The translations under genes were made by a program, and so were the position numbers. 64,000 bases of DNA from Paenibacillus methanolicus. Lineage in GTDB: Bacteria > Bacillota > Bacilli > Paenibacillales > Paenibacillaceae. Position 1 is the stretch's first letter; each line of letters opens with the position of its first letter. The notes below the pieces were generated by a model. That model ran no database searches. It saw only the letters and a list, made by a program, of their open reading frames with translations, and was not told the DNA's origin. Location of the stretch: contig NZ_VNHS01000004.1 of the NCBI RefSeq assembly GCF_008124765.1, positions 62,001-126,000 of the forward strand, read 5' to 3'. This document shows, piece by piece, positions 1 through 8,864 of the stretch.

Positions 1-487
1 TATTGGCGTCGTCATCGGTATCTGCTCCCCAAGCCTTCAATCGCTCCACGCCCTTGGCGTGAATCCGATAATCTTGGCCCGACGCCTCCAGCCATCCCAG
101 CGCAACGAACCGATCGGTAAGCGCGACGCCGACTTCTCCGGCCAGATGATCGTAGCAAGTCCGGCAATGGCGCATCCGCTTCAGTTCATCGGATTCTCGC
201 AGCGAACGGACCGGCTTGGATGGGGAAATCGCCAGCAGGGCCTCGAGCGCATGCGCGACTTCCCAATTGGCTAGCCGGAAGTACTTGTGCCGGCCATAAC
301 GCTCATGAACGAGCAGGCCGCCTGCAACCAGCTTCGCTAAGTGAGCGCTTGCCGTCTGAGGCGAAATGCTGGAGGCGCGCGCGAGGTCGTTTGCGGGCAG
401 CGCTCTTCCCCCAAGCAAACTCATCAGCATCGACAGCCGAGAGGGATCGCCCATTAATTGCGCGGTATCAAGCACGTTCGGATTCAT
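1..487 (-). CDS. ArsR-family winged-helix regulator (C-terminus cut by window edge)
   Basis: Reading the minus strand from an ATG at 487 gives at least 162 residues, open to the window edge. The N-terminus (DTAQLMGDPSRLSML, then an HTH around SISPQTASAHLAKL and a wing HERYGRHKYFRL) is a typical ArsR fold for a small DNA-binding dimer. The C-terminal half (RMRHCRTCYDHLAGEVG) matches the ArsR subgroup that carries a second conserved Cys-containing segment; no metal site is claimed. A GGAG ribosome binding site sits just upstream of the start. It is divergent from the DMT exporter at 578 with only 90 bp between, so it probably regulates that transporter and itself. The last residues are missing. 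Confidence 0.82.
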   Translation of the reverse strand, partial: MNPNVLDTAQLMGDPSRLSMLMSLLGGRALPANDLARASSISPQTASAHLAKLVAGGLLVHERYGRHKYFRLANWEVAHALEALLAISPSKPVRSLRESDELKRMRHCRTCYDHLAGEVGVALTDRFVALGWLEASGQDYRIHAKGVERLKAWGADTDDDAN

Positions 488-577
488 CTTTATTCTCCTT
501 TGCACCGATCATTCGGCCGCCATCGAAATATGTACATGGTAGCATAAAAGCATCAATCCACGAAAGAGGTCGCATCT

Positions 578-1444
578 ATGAATCGTTCGCTGTTCGTACT
601 CCTTGTGCTGCTTGCCACTTCGCTAATGGGGTCATCTTTTGCGGTCGGCAAAGTCGGCCTTTCTTATGTATCGCCCTTACTGTTGGTAGGAATTCGATTT
701 GCGCTGGCAGGGGGAATCATGGCGCTTGCGGTCCGGTTGCAAAGACGGCGTTTGCCAGACAATCTGAGGGATTGGACCAAGCTGCTGCTCGTCGGAGCGT
801 GCCAGACGACAGCGGTTATGGGATGCATATTCTTAAGCATGCGGTCGATTCCAGCCGGAGAGACATCCATCTTAACGTTCATGAATCCGCTGTTCGTCGT
901 CGTGTTAGGCGTTCTATTCATGCGGCTCCAATATCGGTTCCATCAATGGGCGGGCGTTGTTGTCGGATTCGCGGGCGTTGTCGTTACGCTAGGGTCGCAT
1001 ATGCAATTATCGACGGGTACGCTGCTTGGACTTGGATCGGCCATCGCATGGGCCATCGCGACCTTGCTGGTCAAGAAGTGGGGGAGCGGATTCGATCGTT
1101 GGGTCTTAACCGCCTATCAGATGCTATTCGGAGGCTTGCTGCTGCTGGTCCTCGCATGCAGCATGGAAACGCCGCGGCTGGATTTGAATTGGACATCGCT
1201 GGGGGTCATCTTGTATTTGGCGATCCTAGGCTCCATCGTCCAATTTGCGACGTGGTACTACTTGCTTGCCAAAGGCGACCCCGGAAGAACGAGCGCGTTT
1301 CTATTCTTGGCTCCGTTCTTCGGCGCGCTATCCGGATGGCTTATTCTGGGAGAGGTGATCCGCTGGTACGCGTATGCGGGCGGGCTATTGATTTTCGTCG
1401 GGATATTCCTGGTCAATTGGACGAGCCGCGTGACCAAGAACTAG
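578..1444 (+). CDS. EamA/DMT-superfamily transporter
   Basis: This 288-residue, very hydrophobic protein has about ten predicted membrane segments arranged as two EamA repeats, the usual size and layout of drug/metabolite transporters. The N-terminus (LLATSLMGSSFAVGKVGL) and the second-repeat motif around GSIVQFATWYYLL are characteristic. The substrate cannot be read from sequence; relatives export amino acids, metabolites or drugs. An AAAGAGG site precedes the ATG. The divergent ArsR-type regulator at 487 shares its 90-bp promoter region and is the likely controller. Confidence 0.88.
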   Translation: MNRSLFVLLVLLATSLMGSSFAVGKVGLSYVSPLLLVGIRFALAGGIMALAVRLQRRRLPDNLRDWTKLLLVGACQTTAVMGCIFLSMRSIPAGETSILTFMNPLFVVVLGVLFMRLQYRFHQWAGVVVGFAGVVVTLGSHMQLSTGTLLGLGSAIAWAIATLLVKKWGSGFDRWVLTAYQMLFGGLLLLVLACSMETPRLDLNWTSLGVILYLAILGSIVQFATWYYLLAKGDPGRTSAFLFLAPFFGALSGWLILGEVIRWYAYAGGLLIFVGIFLVNWTSRVTKN

Positions 1445-1532
1445 CAGATCCCATGGGCAGGTTAATAGGTATGCCGCGATTAAAGGCACCCGCTTGGGTG
1501 CCTGTGTAATTGCGCTTATTCGAATCACCCGG

Positions 1533-2042
1533 CTATCGTGCAATCGCATAATGCAGTTGAACGACGCCGCCGCCAAGGGGCCTGCAGCCTAGCAGCTCCA
1601 CATGCTTAAAGCGGTAGTGATCCTGGTCGATCAATAGGTTTAACCCTTTCCCCTCCATTACGGGCGCTACATTGAAAATCACTTCGTCTACAAGCCCTTG
1701 GCCGAGAAACGAATTGTGGACGTCCGCGCCGCCGCTAATGAGCGCGGTTCGATGGCCTTTCTGCCGCAGGTAGGCCAACGCCTCTTGAGGCGATCTGACA
1801 ATCTTCACGCCGGGGATGTCCGCAGCGTGCTTGGAAACGACGACAATGTCGACTTCGCCGAATGGCCCCGGTCCGCCGCCGCCGCGCATAGCCTCGAAGG
1901 TCCGCCGCCCGACAATAAAGTTTCCCGCCGCCGAAGCGTGTGTTACGAAGTCCGCCCACGCTTCTTTCTTCGGCGGGTTGTCGGGGCTGGATTGCGCATA
2001 GTTGCCGTTGGCGGTCATCGTTGCCCAAAGGATCGTTTTCAT
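1533..2042 (-). CDS. Dihydrofolate reductase family protein (RibD C-terminal-like)
   Basis: The 169-residue protein begins MKTILWATMTANGNYA and contains FIVGRRTFEAM and a nucleotide-binding strand LISGGADVHNSFL, the pattern of the RibD C-terminal/DHFR-like reductase family (NADPH-dependent, cytosolic). Many Firmicutes carry such stand-alone proteins with no proven substrate, so neither folate nor riboflavin synthesis is claimed. It is divergent from the HxlR-type regulator at 2208, which may control it. Confidence 0.82.
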   Translation of the reverse strand: MKTILWATMTANGNYAQSSPDNPPKKEAWADFVTHASAAGNFIVGRRTFEAMRGGGGPGPFGEVDIVVVSKHAADIPGVKIVRSPQEALAYLRQKGHRTALISGGADVHNSFLGQGLVDEVIFNVAPVMEGKGLNLLIDQDHYRFKHVELLGCRPLGGGVVQLHYAIAR

Positions 2043-2207
2043 CTCATAACTCCTCCTCGTGTTCGATTCGCTACTCTTCGAATGGATGCCGCTACCCGAG
2101 CCGCGATTGCGTGCTCTGGTTTACATGGTAAATCCAGTATGGTACTTTTGAAAAGTAGTTACATTTAAGTGCAATAGTTACAAAAAATGAACGATGGAGT
2201 GGTCGTG

Positions 2208-2570
2208 ATGATGGATCGATCCTGCCCCGGTACCGTCGAGCCGATCCTGGAGATCCTCGATGGCAAGTGGATGCTTCTTCTCTTGTTCGAGCTGTTTAAC
2301 GGCAATCGCCGTTTCGGGGAATTGCGCCGCAAGCTTCATCCCATTAGCCCGAAGACGTTGACGGACCGCTTGAGGCTGTTAGAGGAGAAGGGAATCGTGA
2401 CCCGTACGATTTTTCCGGGCGTTCCGCTTCATGTCGAGTACGACCTTACGGAAGCCGGTCAGGGGCTGCAGCCGATTTTCGCCGCCATGTGGGCGTGGAC
2501 GCAAGCGCACGGCGGACATTTGCGAGGAGAGACGAACGATGCGGGTTCCGGGTCCCAGCAGGCGACGTGA
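2208..2570 (+). CDS. HxlR-family transcriptional regulator
   Basis: The 120-residue protein has the HxlR winged-helix core: CPGTVEPILEILDGKWML, FGELRRKLHPISPKTLTDRLRLLEEKG, then a wing ending PLHVEYDLTEAG. The ATG at 2208 is chosen because GGAG at 2196-2199 lies 8 nt upstream; an in-frame ATG at 2187 lacks such a site. It is a probable dimeric repressor or activator. It is divergent from the DHFR-like gene ending at 2042, its most likely target. The conserved N-terminal Cys seen in redox-sensing relatives is present (DRSCPG), so thiol sensing is possible but unproven. Confidence 0.85.
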   Translation: MMDRSCPGTVEPILEILDGKWMLLLLFELFNGNRRFGELRRKLHPISPKTLTDRLRLLEEKGIVTRTIFPGVPLHVEYDLTEAGQGLQPIFAAMWAWTQAHGGHLRGETNDAGSGSQQAT

Positions 2571-2751
2571 ATGAAGGCAGATAAACGGTTGTTTCGGCCA
2601 ATTGCATCTCGCAAGGCAATTAAGGAATAATGATCATGGGGTATCGAGCTAGGAGCCGCCAATCGAGGATGGCGGTGCTGCCGAAATATAGCGTCGTTCG
2701 ATATCTCAAGATTGAGGAACGGGCTGCCGTAACTTAAAAGGGGAGTTGGAG

Positions 2752-3213
2752 ATGTCCTATATCGTCGATTTTAAAAACGTGTCTACGGTTGGGTTGGAGT
2801 CGTCGCCCGTAGCAGAAGCGCTTGCCGGCTTACGCGCGAATGAAGCCCGTTATTTTATGAACAAATACAAGCATGAATTTACGACCGTGCCAGCTAGCGA
2901 AAGCCAGGAGACTCTTGATTATGTGAATCGGGTTTTGAAAGAACGCGATATTGCGTTTGCGGCCCCCCCTTTGGAAACGTCGCGGTTTCAAGTGGAGAAT
3001 ATCAAATTTGCCTTCGTCTTTTATGAGGATGGACTTGCGGTCAACGTCATGTATACGGTTGACGACGCGAAGAAGCGGGCCATTGGTTTTAAGCTTTCCG
3101 AGGGGATGGAGATACCAGAGGAGTTAGAAGGGAAGTTCAAGTTTGCCCGGCAGAAGTCCAAGCTAGCCGGAACGATTCGGGGCTCGTTTTTTGTCATCAA
3201 AGGCGAGTATTAA
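2752..3213 (+). CDS. Conserved-looking hypothetical protein, 153 aa
   Basis: I do not recognise this family. The product is soluble, 153 residues, with no signal peptide or membrane segment and with mixed alpha/beta character (MSYIVDFKNVSTVGLESSP at the start, FAFVFYEDGLAVNVMYTV in the middle). The ATG at 2752 follows AAAAGGGGAG by 6 nt, so translation is likely. A terminator-like hairpin follows at 3267. It stands alone between the HxlR regulator and the acetyltransferase gene. Confidence 0.6.
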   Translation: MSYIVDFKNVSTVGLESSPVAEALAGLRANEARYFMNKYKHEFTTVPASESQETLDYVNRVLKERDIAFAAPPLETSRFQVENIKFAFVFYEDGLAVNVMYTVDDAKKRAIGFKLSEGMEIPEELEGKFKFARQKSKLAGTIRGSFFVIKGEY

Positions 3214-3266
3214 GCAAGGCAAGCGCGATCGAAGATTTATATAAGGGCCAGTCACGGAAGTCATGC

Positions 3267-3292
3267 AGCCGTCCCGAAGGGGCGGCTTCTTC
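3267..3292 (+). terminator. Rho-independent terminator after the 153-aa gene
   Basis: A 9-bp stem AGCCGTCCC / GGGGCGGCT with a GAA loop is followed by TTCTTC. The T-tract is imperfect. Confidence 0.55.
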
Positions 3293-3436
3293 GCGTTGAC
3301 GAACCGGACGCAAGTTAAACATGTCCGTCGGCACCTGTTGCTTGTCGGCAACATTTAGGCGAAAATGGTCCCAAGCTCACTTGTCGACAACAAGTGCCAA
3401 CATTTGCGGTTACCGAAAGCGCGAAGGGAGAAAAGG

Positions 3437-4195
3437 ATGCATACGAAAGAGAGTTTGATGAAACAAATCGAGCAGTTGGGCATTGCCGGCAAAGGAACGT
3501 TGTTGATGCATTCGTCGATGAAAAGCATAGGGCCGGTTGAAGGCGGGGCGGATACCGTCCTGGATGCGTTAACGGCGCATATGCGGGAGGGACTCCTTGT
3601 ACTGCCTACGCATACGTGGTCTTACATCAAAGCGGACAATCCGAAATTTCACGTCGCTAGTTCGCCATCCTGCGTGGGGATTCTGTCCGAACGGTTCCGC
3701 CAGCGTCCGGGCGTGGTTCGTTCCTGGCATCCGACGCACTCGGTGGCTGCGCTAGGCCGGGATGCGCTCGCTTTTACCGCCGACGATCATCGATTCGATA
3801 CGCCCTGCGCAAGGGGCTCGGCGTGGGGGAAGCTGCTCGACCGGGGAGCGACGATCCTGTTAGTCGGCGTTGATCTGCGGCGCAATACCTTTATACATGG
3901 CGTAGAAGAGTGGGCGGACATACCGGGCAGACTTACGGATGAGCCTGAGCTGCTGTACACGGTATTACCCGACGGAACGGAGATTCCCGTCCCTTCTCGC
4001 AGACATTGCGGATTGTCATGGCATCAGCACTTTTGGAAAGTGGACGAAGTTCTTGAGGAGAAAGGCGCGATGCGGAAGGGGCAGCTCGGCGATGCCGTCG
4101 TCCGGGTCTGCGATGCGGCGGCCGTGGCGAACGTGATTACGGACATGCTCAGGGACAATCCGGATTTGTTCTCGGATAATAACCCCCTGCCATAA
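3437..4195 (+). CDS. AAC(3)-family aminoglycoside N-acetyltransferase-like protein
   Basis: The 252-residue protein has the features of the Antibiotic_NAT (AAC(3)/YokD) family: KGTLLMHSSMKSIGPVEGG near the N-terminus, LVLPTHTWS, and the signature SWHPTHSVAALG. Members transfer an acetyl group from acetyl-CoA to the 3-amino group of aminoglycosides, but chromosomal paralogues often have no demonstrated resistance function. The start at 3437 has AAGGGAG 6 nt upstream; the frame stays open further upstream but without a better site. No partner gene is apparent. Confidence 0.82.
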   Translation: MHTKESLMKQIEQLGIAGKGTLLMHSSMKSIGPVEGGADTVLDALTAHMREGLLVLPTHTWSYIKADNPKFHVASSPSCVGILSERFRQRPGVVRSWHPTHSVAALGRDALAFTADDHRFDTPCARGSAWGKLLDRGATILLVGVDLRRNTFIHGVEEWADIPGRLTDEPELLYTVLPDGTEIPVPSRRHCGLSWHQHFWKVDEVLEEKGAMRKGQLGDAVVRVCDAAAVANVITDMLRDNPDLFSDNNPLP

Positions 4196-4338
4196 TAATC
4201 TTTCGCAAATAAGACAAAAAAGTGAACTCCTCCGGCAACATTTTACGTATATCCATTGCCGGGTAAGAAAACATTACGTACATATGCATTCGTCGGAACG
4301 ACAAATCATCACATGGTAGCAGAGGGGAGAAATGCAAG

Positions 4339-5112
4339 TTGGATTCCATTTGGTTAGAGTATGCATGGGCACTACTGATATTGATCGGATTGGAAGGGTT
4401 GCTGTCGGCGGACAATGCGCTTGTGCTGGCGGTCATCGCGAAGCATTTGCCGGAGGATCAGAAGAAGAAAGCGATTAACTACGGGATTATTATGGCGTTC
4501 GTCTTCCGCTTCGGCGCGCTGTTCGCGATCTCGTTCATTGCCAACGTGTGGCAAATCCAGGCGATCGGTGCGGCTTACCTGCTGTACCTCGGTCTGAAGC
4601 ATATTATCAAGGCGAAGTTCGGCAAGGAAAACGAGAATATTCGCGAGGACATCAAACAGGATTCGGCGGGCAAAAAGTTCTGGCCAACCGTCGGCAAAAT
4701 CGCGCTGGCGGACCTTGCCTTCGCGATCGACTCCATCCTCGCCGCGGTCGCGCTGGCGCTCGGTCTGCCCGATTCGCCGCTGGACGACTTCGGCGGCATG
4801 GACGGCGGCAAGTTCATCGTCGTCGTGCTCGGCGGCGTCGCGGGACTCGTCCTCATCAAATTCGCGGCGACGTGGTTCGTCAAATTGCTGGCGGAGCGCC
4901 CGGCGCTCGAGACGACCGCTTATGCCATCGTTGCTTGGGTCGGCGTGAAGCTGGCGGTGATTACGCTGGCGCATGAAGATATCGGCGTGCTGGATCACCA
5001 CTTCCCGCACGGCACGGTCTGGACGATCATTTTCTACAGCGTCTTGGTGTTGATCGCGCTGGCCGGCTGGTTCGCCCCGGCGAACAAGAATCGGGCGCAG
5101 ACGGATGTTTAG
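4339..5112 (+). CDS. TerC-family integral membrane protein (YkoY/YceF-like)
   Basis: The 257-residue polytopic protein carries the TerC hallmark acidic residues in membrane segments: GLEGLLSADNALVLAV near the N-terminus and LADLAFAIDSILAAVAL in the middle. Bacillus homologues YceF and YkoY are implicated in Mn2+ export and metalation of secreted proteins, so manganese export is the best inference. The start is TTG at 4339 with AGGGGAG 9 nt upstream. The leader at 4196-4338 was examined for a yybP-ykoY manganese riboswitch and none was recognised. A strong terminator follows. Confidence 0.87.
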   Translation: MDSIWLEYAWALLILIGLEGLLSADNALVLAVIAKHLPEDQKKKAINYGIIMAFVFRFGALFAISFIANVWQIQAIGAAYLLYLGLKHIIKAKFGKENENIREDIKQDSAGKKFWPTVGKIALADLAFAIDSILAAVALALGLPDSPLDDFGGMDGGKFIVVVLGGVAGLVLIKFAATWFVKLLAERPALETTAYAIVAWVGVKLAVITLAHEDIGVLDHHFPHGTVWTIIFYSVLVLIALAGWFAPANKNRAQTDV

Positions 5113-5147
5113 GCGCAGGCGCCTCGAATAAGATTTAGACGGACAAG

Positions 5148-5177
5148 CGGCCACCTCTTAGCGGGTGGCCGTTTTTT
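5148..5177 (+). terminator. Terminator of the TerC-family gene
   Basis: A perfect 8-bp stem CGGCCACC / GGTGGCCG with an 8-nt loop is followed by six T residues. Confidence 0.9.
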
Positions 5178-5194
5178 GTATTTAAGGACGCGGA

Positions 5195-5746
5195 TTACTC
5201 CAAATTCGCGTGTTTCCCGTACATCGTGCCGGAGGTTTGCGCCTGCGCGGCCATGATGCGCAAAATGACGGCGTCGAGGAATAGCAGCAGCGTCTGCTCG
5301 AACAAGGAGCCCATCGGCTGTATGGTCAGGTCCGCTCCCGAAGATTGGTTCTTCGGCGAACCGGGCAGCAGCACGACGAGGTCGGCGCGAGACCCCAGCG
5401 TAGAATGCGGCTGGATGGTCAATCCGGCAACGGCTGCCTGCAGCGACTGCGCCTTCTCCAGCATGCCGAGCAAGCTTCTCGTCTCGCCGGAGCCGGAGCC
5501 GATCAGGAGCAGGTCGGCGGATGTCATGCCGGGCGTCACGGTCTCGCCGACCACGTGCGCGCGCAGGCCGAGATGCATCAGGCGCATCGCGAACGCCTTC
5601 ATCATCAGGCCGGAACGTCCGGCGCCGGCGACGAAGATGGCATCGGCCTTCAGGAGGGCGTCCGCGAGCCGGTCGCAGGCGCCTTCCGGCAGCTGTTCGG
5701 CGGCGCGCTCCAGCTCGCGAACGATCGTCGCGACATAGTTCGTCAT
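5195..5746 (-). CDS. hxlB: 6-phospho-3-hexuloisomerase
   Basis: This 183-residue SIS-domain protein (AIFVAGAGRSGLMMKAFAMR, then LLLIGSGSGETRSLL) matches HxlB/PHI. The enzyme isomerises D-arabino-3-hexulose 6-phosphate to fructose 6-phosphate, the second step of the ribulose monophosphate pathway, in the cytosol. The C-terminal PMGSLFEQTLLLFLDAVI segment is typical. It begins 13 nt after the stop of hxlA, so the two are an operon transcribed leftward, as in B. subtilis hxlAB. Confidence 0.94.
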   Translation of the reverse strand: MTNYVATIVRELERAAEQLPEGACDRLADALLKADAIFVAGAGRSGLMMKAFAMRLMHLGLRAHVVGETVTPGMTSADLLLIGSGSGETRSLLGMLEKAQSLQAAVAGLTIQPHSTLGSRADLVVLLPGSPKNQSSGADLTIQPMGSLFEQTLLLFLDAVILRIMAAQAQTSGTMYGKHANLE

Positions 5747-5759
5747 GGCGGACGTCCTC

Positions 5760-6392
5760 TTAACGCGCCGCGATCAGCTGTTTCATTTCGGCTGCGGCCC
5801 CCGCTTTGTTGGCGTGGCCGGTGATCCCGCCGCCGACGATGACCAGGTCGGGGGAAGCGGCGATGACTTCCGGCAGCGTCGCCAGCTTGATGCCGCCCGC
5901 GACGGCGGTTTTGGCGCGCGTCACGACGCTCTTGATGACGCGCAGCTGCTCGAAGGAATTCTCGCCTGCGGCTTGCAGATCATAGCCGGTATGGACGCAG
6001 ATGTAATCCACGCCGAGCGCGTCGATCTCGCGGGCGCGCTGCTCCAGGTTCTTCACGTTGATCATGTCGACGAGAATCTGTTTGCCGTTCTTGCGCGCTT
6101 CCTCGACGGCGCCCTTGATGGTGGAATCGTCGGTTGCGCCCAGAACCGTAATGATGTCGGCGCCGGCCTCGGAGGCCTTCATGACTTCGTACGCGCCGGC
6201 ATCCATGATTTTCAGATCGGCCAGTACCTGAAGGGACGGGAAAGCGTCCTTGATGGCTTTGACCGCATGCAGCCCTTCGTTAATGACGACGGGCGTCCCG
6301 ATCTCGACGATATCGATATAGGATTGGACTTCTTCGACGACCGCGATGGCCTCCGGAATGTTCACCAAATCAAGCGCGAGTTGAAGTTTCAT
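5760..6392 (-). CDS. hxlA: 3-hexulose-6-phosphate synthase
   Basis: The 210-residue (beta/alpha)8 protein belongs to the OMP-decarboxylase-like group: KLQLALDLVNIPEA at the start, the metal/phosphate motif LADLKIMDAGAYE, and VAGGIKLATLPEV near the C-terminus. It condenses formaldehyde with ribulose 5-phosphate, usually with Mg2+. The ATG at 6392 is chosen because AAGGAGG lies 10 nt upstream; a further in-frame ATG at 6413 overlaps that site. It is co-transcribed with hxlB and divergent from hxlR, so the locus most likely detoxifies formaldehyde rather than supporting growth on C1 compounds. Confidence 0.94.
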   Translation of the reverse strand: MKLQLALDLVNIPEAIAVVEEVQSYIDIVEIGTPVVINEGLHAVKAIKDAFPSLQVLADLKIMDAGAYEVMKASEAGADIITVLGATDDSTIKGAVEEARKNGKQILVDMINVKNLEQRAREIDALGVDYICVHTGYDLQAAGENSFEQLRVIKSVVTRAKTAVAGGIKLATLPEVIAASPDLVIVGGGITGHANKAGAAAEMKQLIAAR

Positions 6393-6539
6393 AGGGAAAA
6401 TGCCTCCTTGCATTCGGATGGGTTTGGCGTGGCTGGCTTGCGAGGTTCAGTATAGCCAAACGGTATCCAAGTTGAAAGTAGGCACATTTTTATTATATAG
6501 TGTCGTAAAGTATACCATGGAGATAGGGGAGGGCTGCAC
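6393..6539. promoter_or_regulatory. hxlA-hxlR divergent promoter region
   Basis: This 147-bp divergent intergenic region should hold the HxlR binding sites by analogy with B. subtilis. Related direct words CAGTATAGCC (6448-6457) and AAGTATACC (6508-6516) lie 60 bp apart and could be HxlR half-sites. That assignment is inference, and no full 25-bp repeat could be shown by eye. Confidence 0.45.
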
Positions 6540-6911
6540 GTGTCCCGGAATATGGACCGCGTCTTTAACTGCGAGAAGGAACTTACGCTCTCGATCATCG
6601 GCGGCAAGTGGAAAATGATCATCATGTGGCATCTGGGGAAAGAGGGGACGAAGCGGTTCAGTCAGCTGAAGTCGCTTATTCCCGATATTACGCAGCGTAT
6701 GTTGACGACGCAGCTGCGCGAGCTGGAGGAAGACGGCATCGTCGACCGCAAGGTGTATCCCGTCGTGCCGCCGAAGGTGGAGTATAGGTTGACGCCGCGC
6801 GGCGAGAGCTTGATTCCGATCCTGGATCTGATGTACGAGTGGGGGAAGGCGTACATAAGGGAGTCGGGGCAGGAGATTAAGCTGCATAACGCGTCATCGG
6901 TAGAAGGTTAG
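6540..6911 (+). CDS. hxlR: HxlR-type regulator of the hxlAB operon
   Basis: The 123-residue protein has the HxlR winged helix: [39 protein letters not shown], wing [13 protein letters not shown]. In B. subtilis HxlR activates hxlAB in response to formaldehyde through a conserved N-terminal cysteine; the equivalent here is the Cys in VFNCEKEL, about residue 10. A GTG start at 6540 with AGGGGAGG upstream is used; an ATG at 6552 is possible. The divergent arrangement with hxlA mirrors the characterised locus. Confidence 0.9.
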   Translation: MSRNMDRVFNCEKELTLSIIGGKWKMIIMWHLGKEGTKRFSQLKSLIPDITQRMLTTQLRELEEDGIVDRKVYPVVPPKVEYRLTPRGESLIPILDLMYEWGKAYIRESGQEIKLHNASSVEG

Positions 6912-6957
6912 AGTATTCATACGCGATCAAGAACCGCCAAGGAGGCGTACGACACCG

Positions 6958-7647
6958 ATGTCGAAGACGATCGTCGAGAAATTGAATTTGACCAAATACA
7001 ACAGAGCCGCCGTGCTGAACCAGCCGGAGGGCGAAGATTTGCTCGCGGGGCTGCAGCAGGCGGATAAGGAGCTCGGCGAGGGCGGGTATGATCTGATCTT
7101 CGCGTTCACGCTCGAGATGGAGGCGATGCGGTGCCTCGTCGCTCGGGTGATCGCAGGCGATTCGCTATTGCCGGGCGGTTACTTGTTCGTGGCCTATCCG
7201 AAGAAAGGCAACAAGGTCTATCCGACTTACATCCACCGGGACAGCCTGTTCGAGGGGCTGGGCGCGGACGAAGACGGCTACATCGGGACGAGCAGCTTGA
7301 AGTTCGCGCGCATGGTCGGGCTGAACGACGTGTTCACGGTGGTCGGCTTCAAAATCGAGAAGCGCGGCGCGGCGCCCTCCGGCAAGCCAAGCCAGTCCGT
7401 CGACGACTACATTGCGATGATCCCGAGCGTCGAGCAGGACCTGCAGGATACGCCGGAGCTGCTCGCATTCTATCAATCGCTCACGCCGGGTTACAAGAAG
7501 GACTGGGCGCGATTCGTATACAGCGTCGTGCAAGAAGGCACCCGGAAGAAGCGTCGCGAAGAGATGAAGCACATCCTCGGGCAGGGATTCAAAACGGCGG
7601 ATCTGTACCGCCGCAGCGCGGCCAGCCGCACGCAAGACGCGGAGTAG
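6958..7647 (+). CDS. YdeI/OmpD-associated family protein
   Basis: The 229-residue soluble protein has two parts. The N-terminal ~140 residues resemble small domains annotated beside YdeI proteins (EDGYIGTSSLKFARMVGLND). The C-terminal ~65 residues (LLAFYQSLTPGYKKDWARF, then EGTRKKRREEMKHIL) are the OmdA/YdeI-type domain. The family's molecular function is unknown; the bacteriocin-protection label comes from enterobacterial work and is not transferred. AAGGAGG lies 12 nt upstream of the ATG. A long perfect hairpin follows the gene. Confidence 0.75.
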   Translation: MSKTIVEKLNLTKYNRAAVLNQPEGEDLLAGLQQADKELGEGGYDLIFAFTLEMEAMRCLVARVIAGDSLLPGGYLFVAYPKKGNKVYPTYIHRDSLFEGLGADEDGYIGTSSLKFARMVGLNDVFTVVGFKIEKRGAAPSGKPSQSVDDYIAMIPSVEQDLQDTPELLAFYQSLTPGYKKDWARFVYSVVQEGTRKKRREEMKHILGQGFKTADLYRRSAASRTQDAE

Positions 7648-7705
7648 CCAAGCGGATAAGCCGGCGACGGCAAGCATTCGCGCACAGCAAGCGCAAACGA
7701 ACGAA

Positions 7706-7739
7706 AATAGCGGCCTTCCCGACAAGGAAGGCCGCTATT
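7706..7739 (+). terminator. Hairpin terminator after the YdeI-like gene
   Basis: A perfect 14-bp stem AATAGCGGCCTTCC / GGAAGGCCGCTATT with a 6-nt loop. The following sequence has few T residues, so efficiency is uncertain. Confidence 0.7.
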
Positions 7740-7947
7740 CGTCGTGTCTTCGTTACTCCCGCGCGCGCAAAAATCATTGTATCGTCAAACTTCCCCCTGA
7801 TTTTGTAAAGGAGCGCGTTGGGCCGCCATCGAACATGTATACAGTCAGTCCATGGAAGCGAATGTGCCCGCTTGTCCGTGATCCGTATGAATTGCAGCCA
7901 TCGCGGGGACATTGACTGTATCCATCACCACGTAGAGGAGCATCAGG

Positions 7948-8847
7948 ATGAATTACAAACATGTAACGGTCGCCGGCAGCGGCGTATTGGGCAGCCAGAT
8001 CGCGTTCCAAACGGCGTTCCACGGCTTTCAAGTGACGGTGTACGACATTAACGACGATGTGCTCGAGAAGGCCAAGAAGCGCATTGCCGACCTAAAGCCG
8101 CACTACCGGGCCGATCTGGGCGCGAGCGAGGATGCCGTGAACGCGGCCTATGAGCGGATTTCCTATAACAGCGATCTGGCCGGCGCGGTGAAGCAGGCGG
8201 ATCTCGTGGTCGAAGCGGTACCGGAAGTGGTGGACATCAAGATCGAATTCTATACGAAACTGGGCCAAGTCGCGCCGGAGAAAACGATTTTCGCCACCAA
8301 CTCCTCGACGCTGCTGCCGAGCCAGTTCGCGGAGGCCACCGGCCGACCGGCGAAATTTCTGGCGCTGCATTTTGCCAACGAGATCTGGAAGAACAACACC
8401 GCGGAGATCATGCGACACCCGGGCACGGACGGCGCGGTGTTCGACGATGTCGTTGCCTTCGCGAAGGCAATCGGGATGGTGGCGCTCCCGCTCCACAAGG
8501 AGCAGCCGGGCTACATTCTGAACTCGCTCCTCGTCCCGCTGCTCGAGGCGGCCCAGCAGCTGCTCGTGAAGGAAATCGCCGACGTCGAGACGATCGACCG
8601 CACGTGGATGGTCGGCACGGGCGCGCCGCTCGGACCGTTCGCGATTTTGGACGTGGTCGGCATCACGACGGCGTACAATATCGGCATGGCCAAGGCGAAG
8701 GCAACGGGCAAGCCGGAGTACGAGCAAGTGGCGAACCTGCTCAAGACCGACTATATCGACAAAGGCAAGCTGGGGCGCTCGACCGGAGAGGGCTTCTACA
8801 AGTACCCGAATCCGTCCTATGCGCAGCCGGGTTTTCTGAAGGGGTAG
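7948..8847 (+). CDS. 3-hydroxyacyl-CoA dehydrogenase family protein
   Basis: The 299-residue protein has an N-terminal Rossmann motif (VAGSGVLGSQIAFQ) with an acidic residue ending strand 2 (VYDIND), the NSSTLLPSQ segment, and a C-terminal dimerisation domain ending GRSTGEGFYKYPNP, as in NAD-dependent L-3-hydroxyacyl-CoA dehydrogenases. The usual HFFNP motif at the active-site His is replaced by HFANEIWKNN, which suggests a substrate other than classical beta-oxidation intermediates. No beta-oxidation partners adjoin it. The 300-bp leader contains a widely spaced 9-bp inverted repeat. Confidence 0.86.
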   Translation: MNYKHVTVAGSGVLGSQIAFQTAFHGFQVTVYDINDDVLEKAKKRIADLKPHYRADLGASEDAVNAAYERISYNSDLAGAVKQADLVVEAVPEVVDIKIEFYTKLGQVAPEKTIFATNSSTLLPSQFAEATGRPAKFLALHFANEIWKNNTAEIMRHPGTDGAVFDDVVAFAKAIGMVALPLHKEQPGYILNSLLVPLLEAAQQLLVKEIADVETIDRTWMVGTGAPLGPFAILDVVGITTAYNIGMAKAKATGKPEYEQVANLLKTDYIDKGKLGRSTGEGFYKYPNPSYAQPGFLKG

Positions 8848-8864
8848 CAGTAAAAGGCACGACC

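Noticed and set aside
4196..4338. Manganese (yybP-ykoY) riboswitch ahead of the TerC-type gene
   Set aside because: The conserved loop sequences of that class could not be found in this leader.
4372..5154. Long open frame antisense to the TerC-type gene
   Set aside because: High GC leaves antisense frames open; the sense frame has membrane topology and family motifs.
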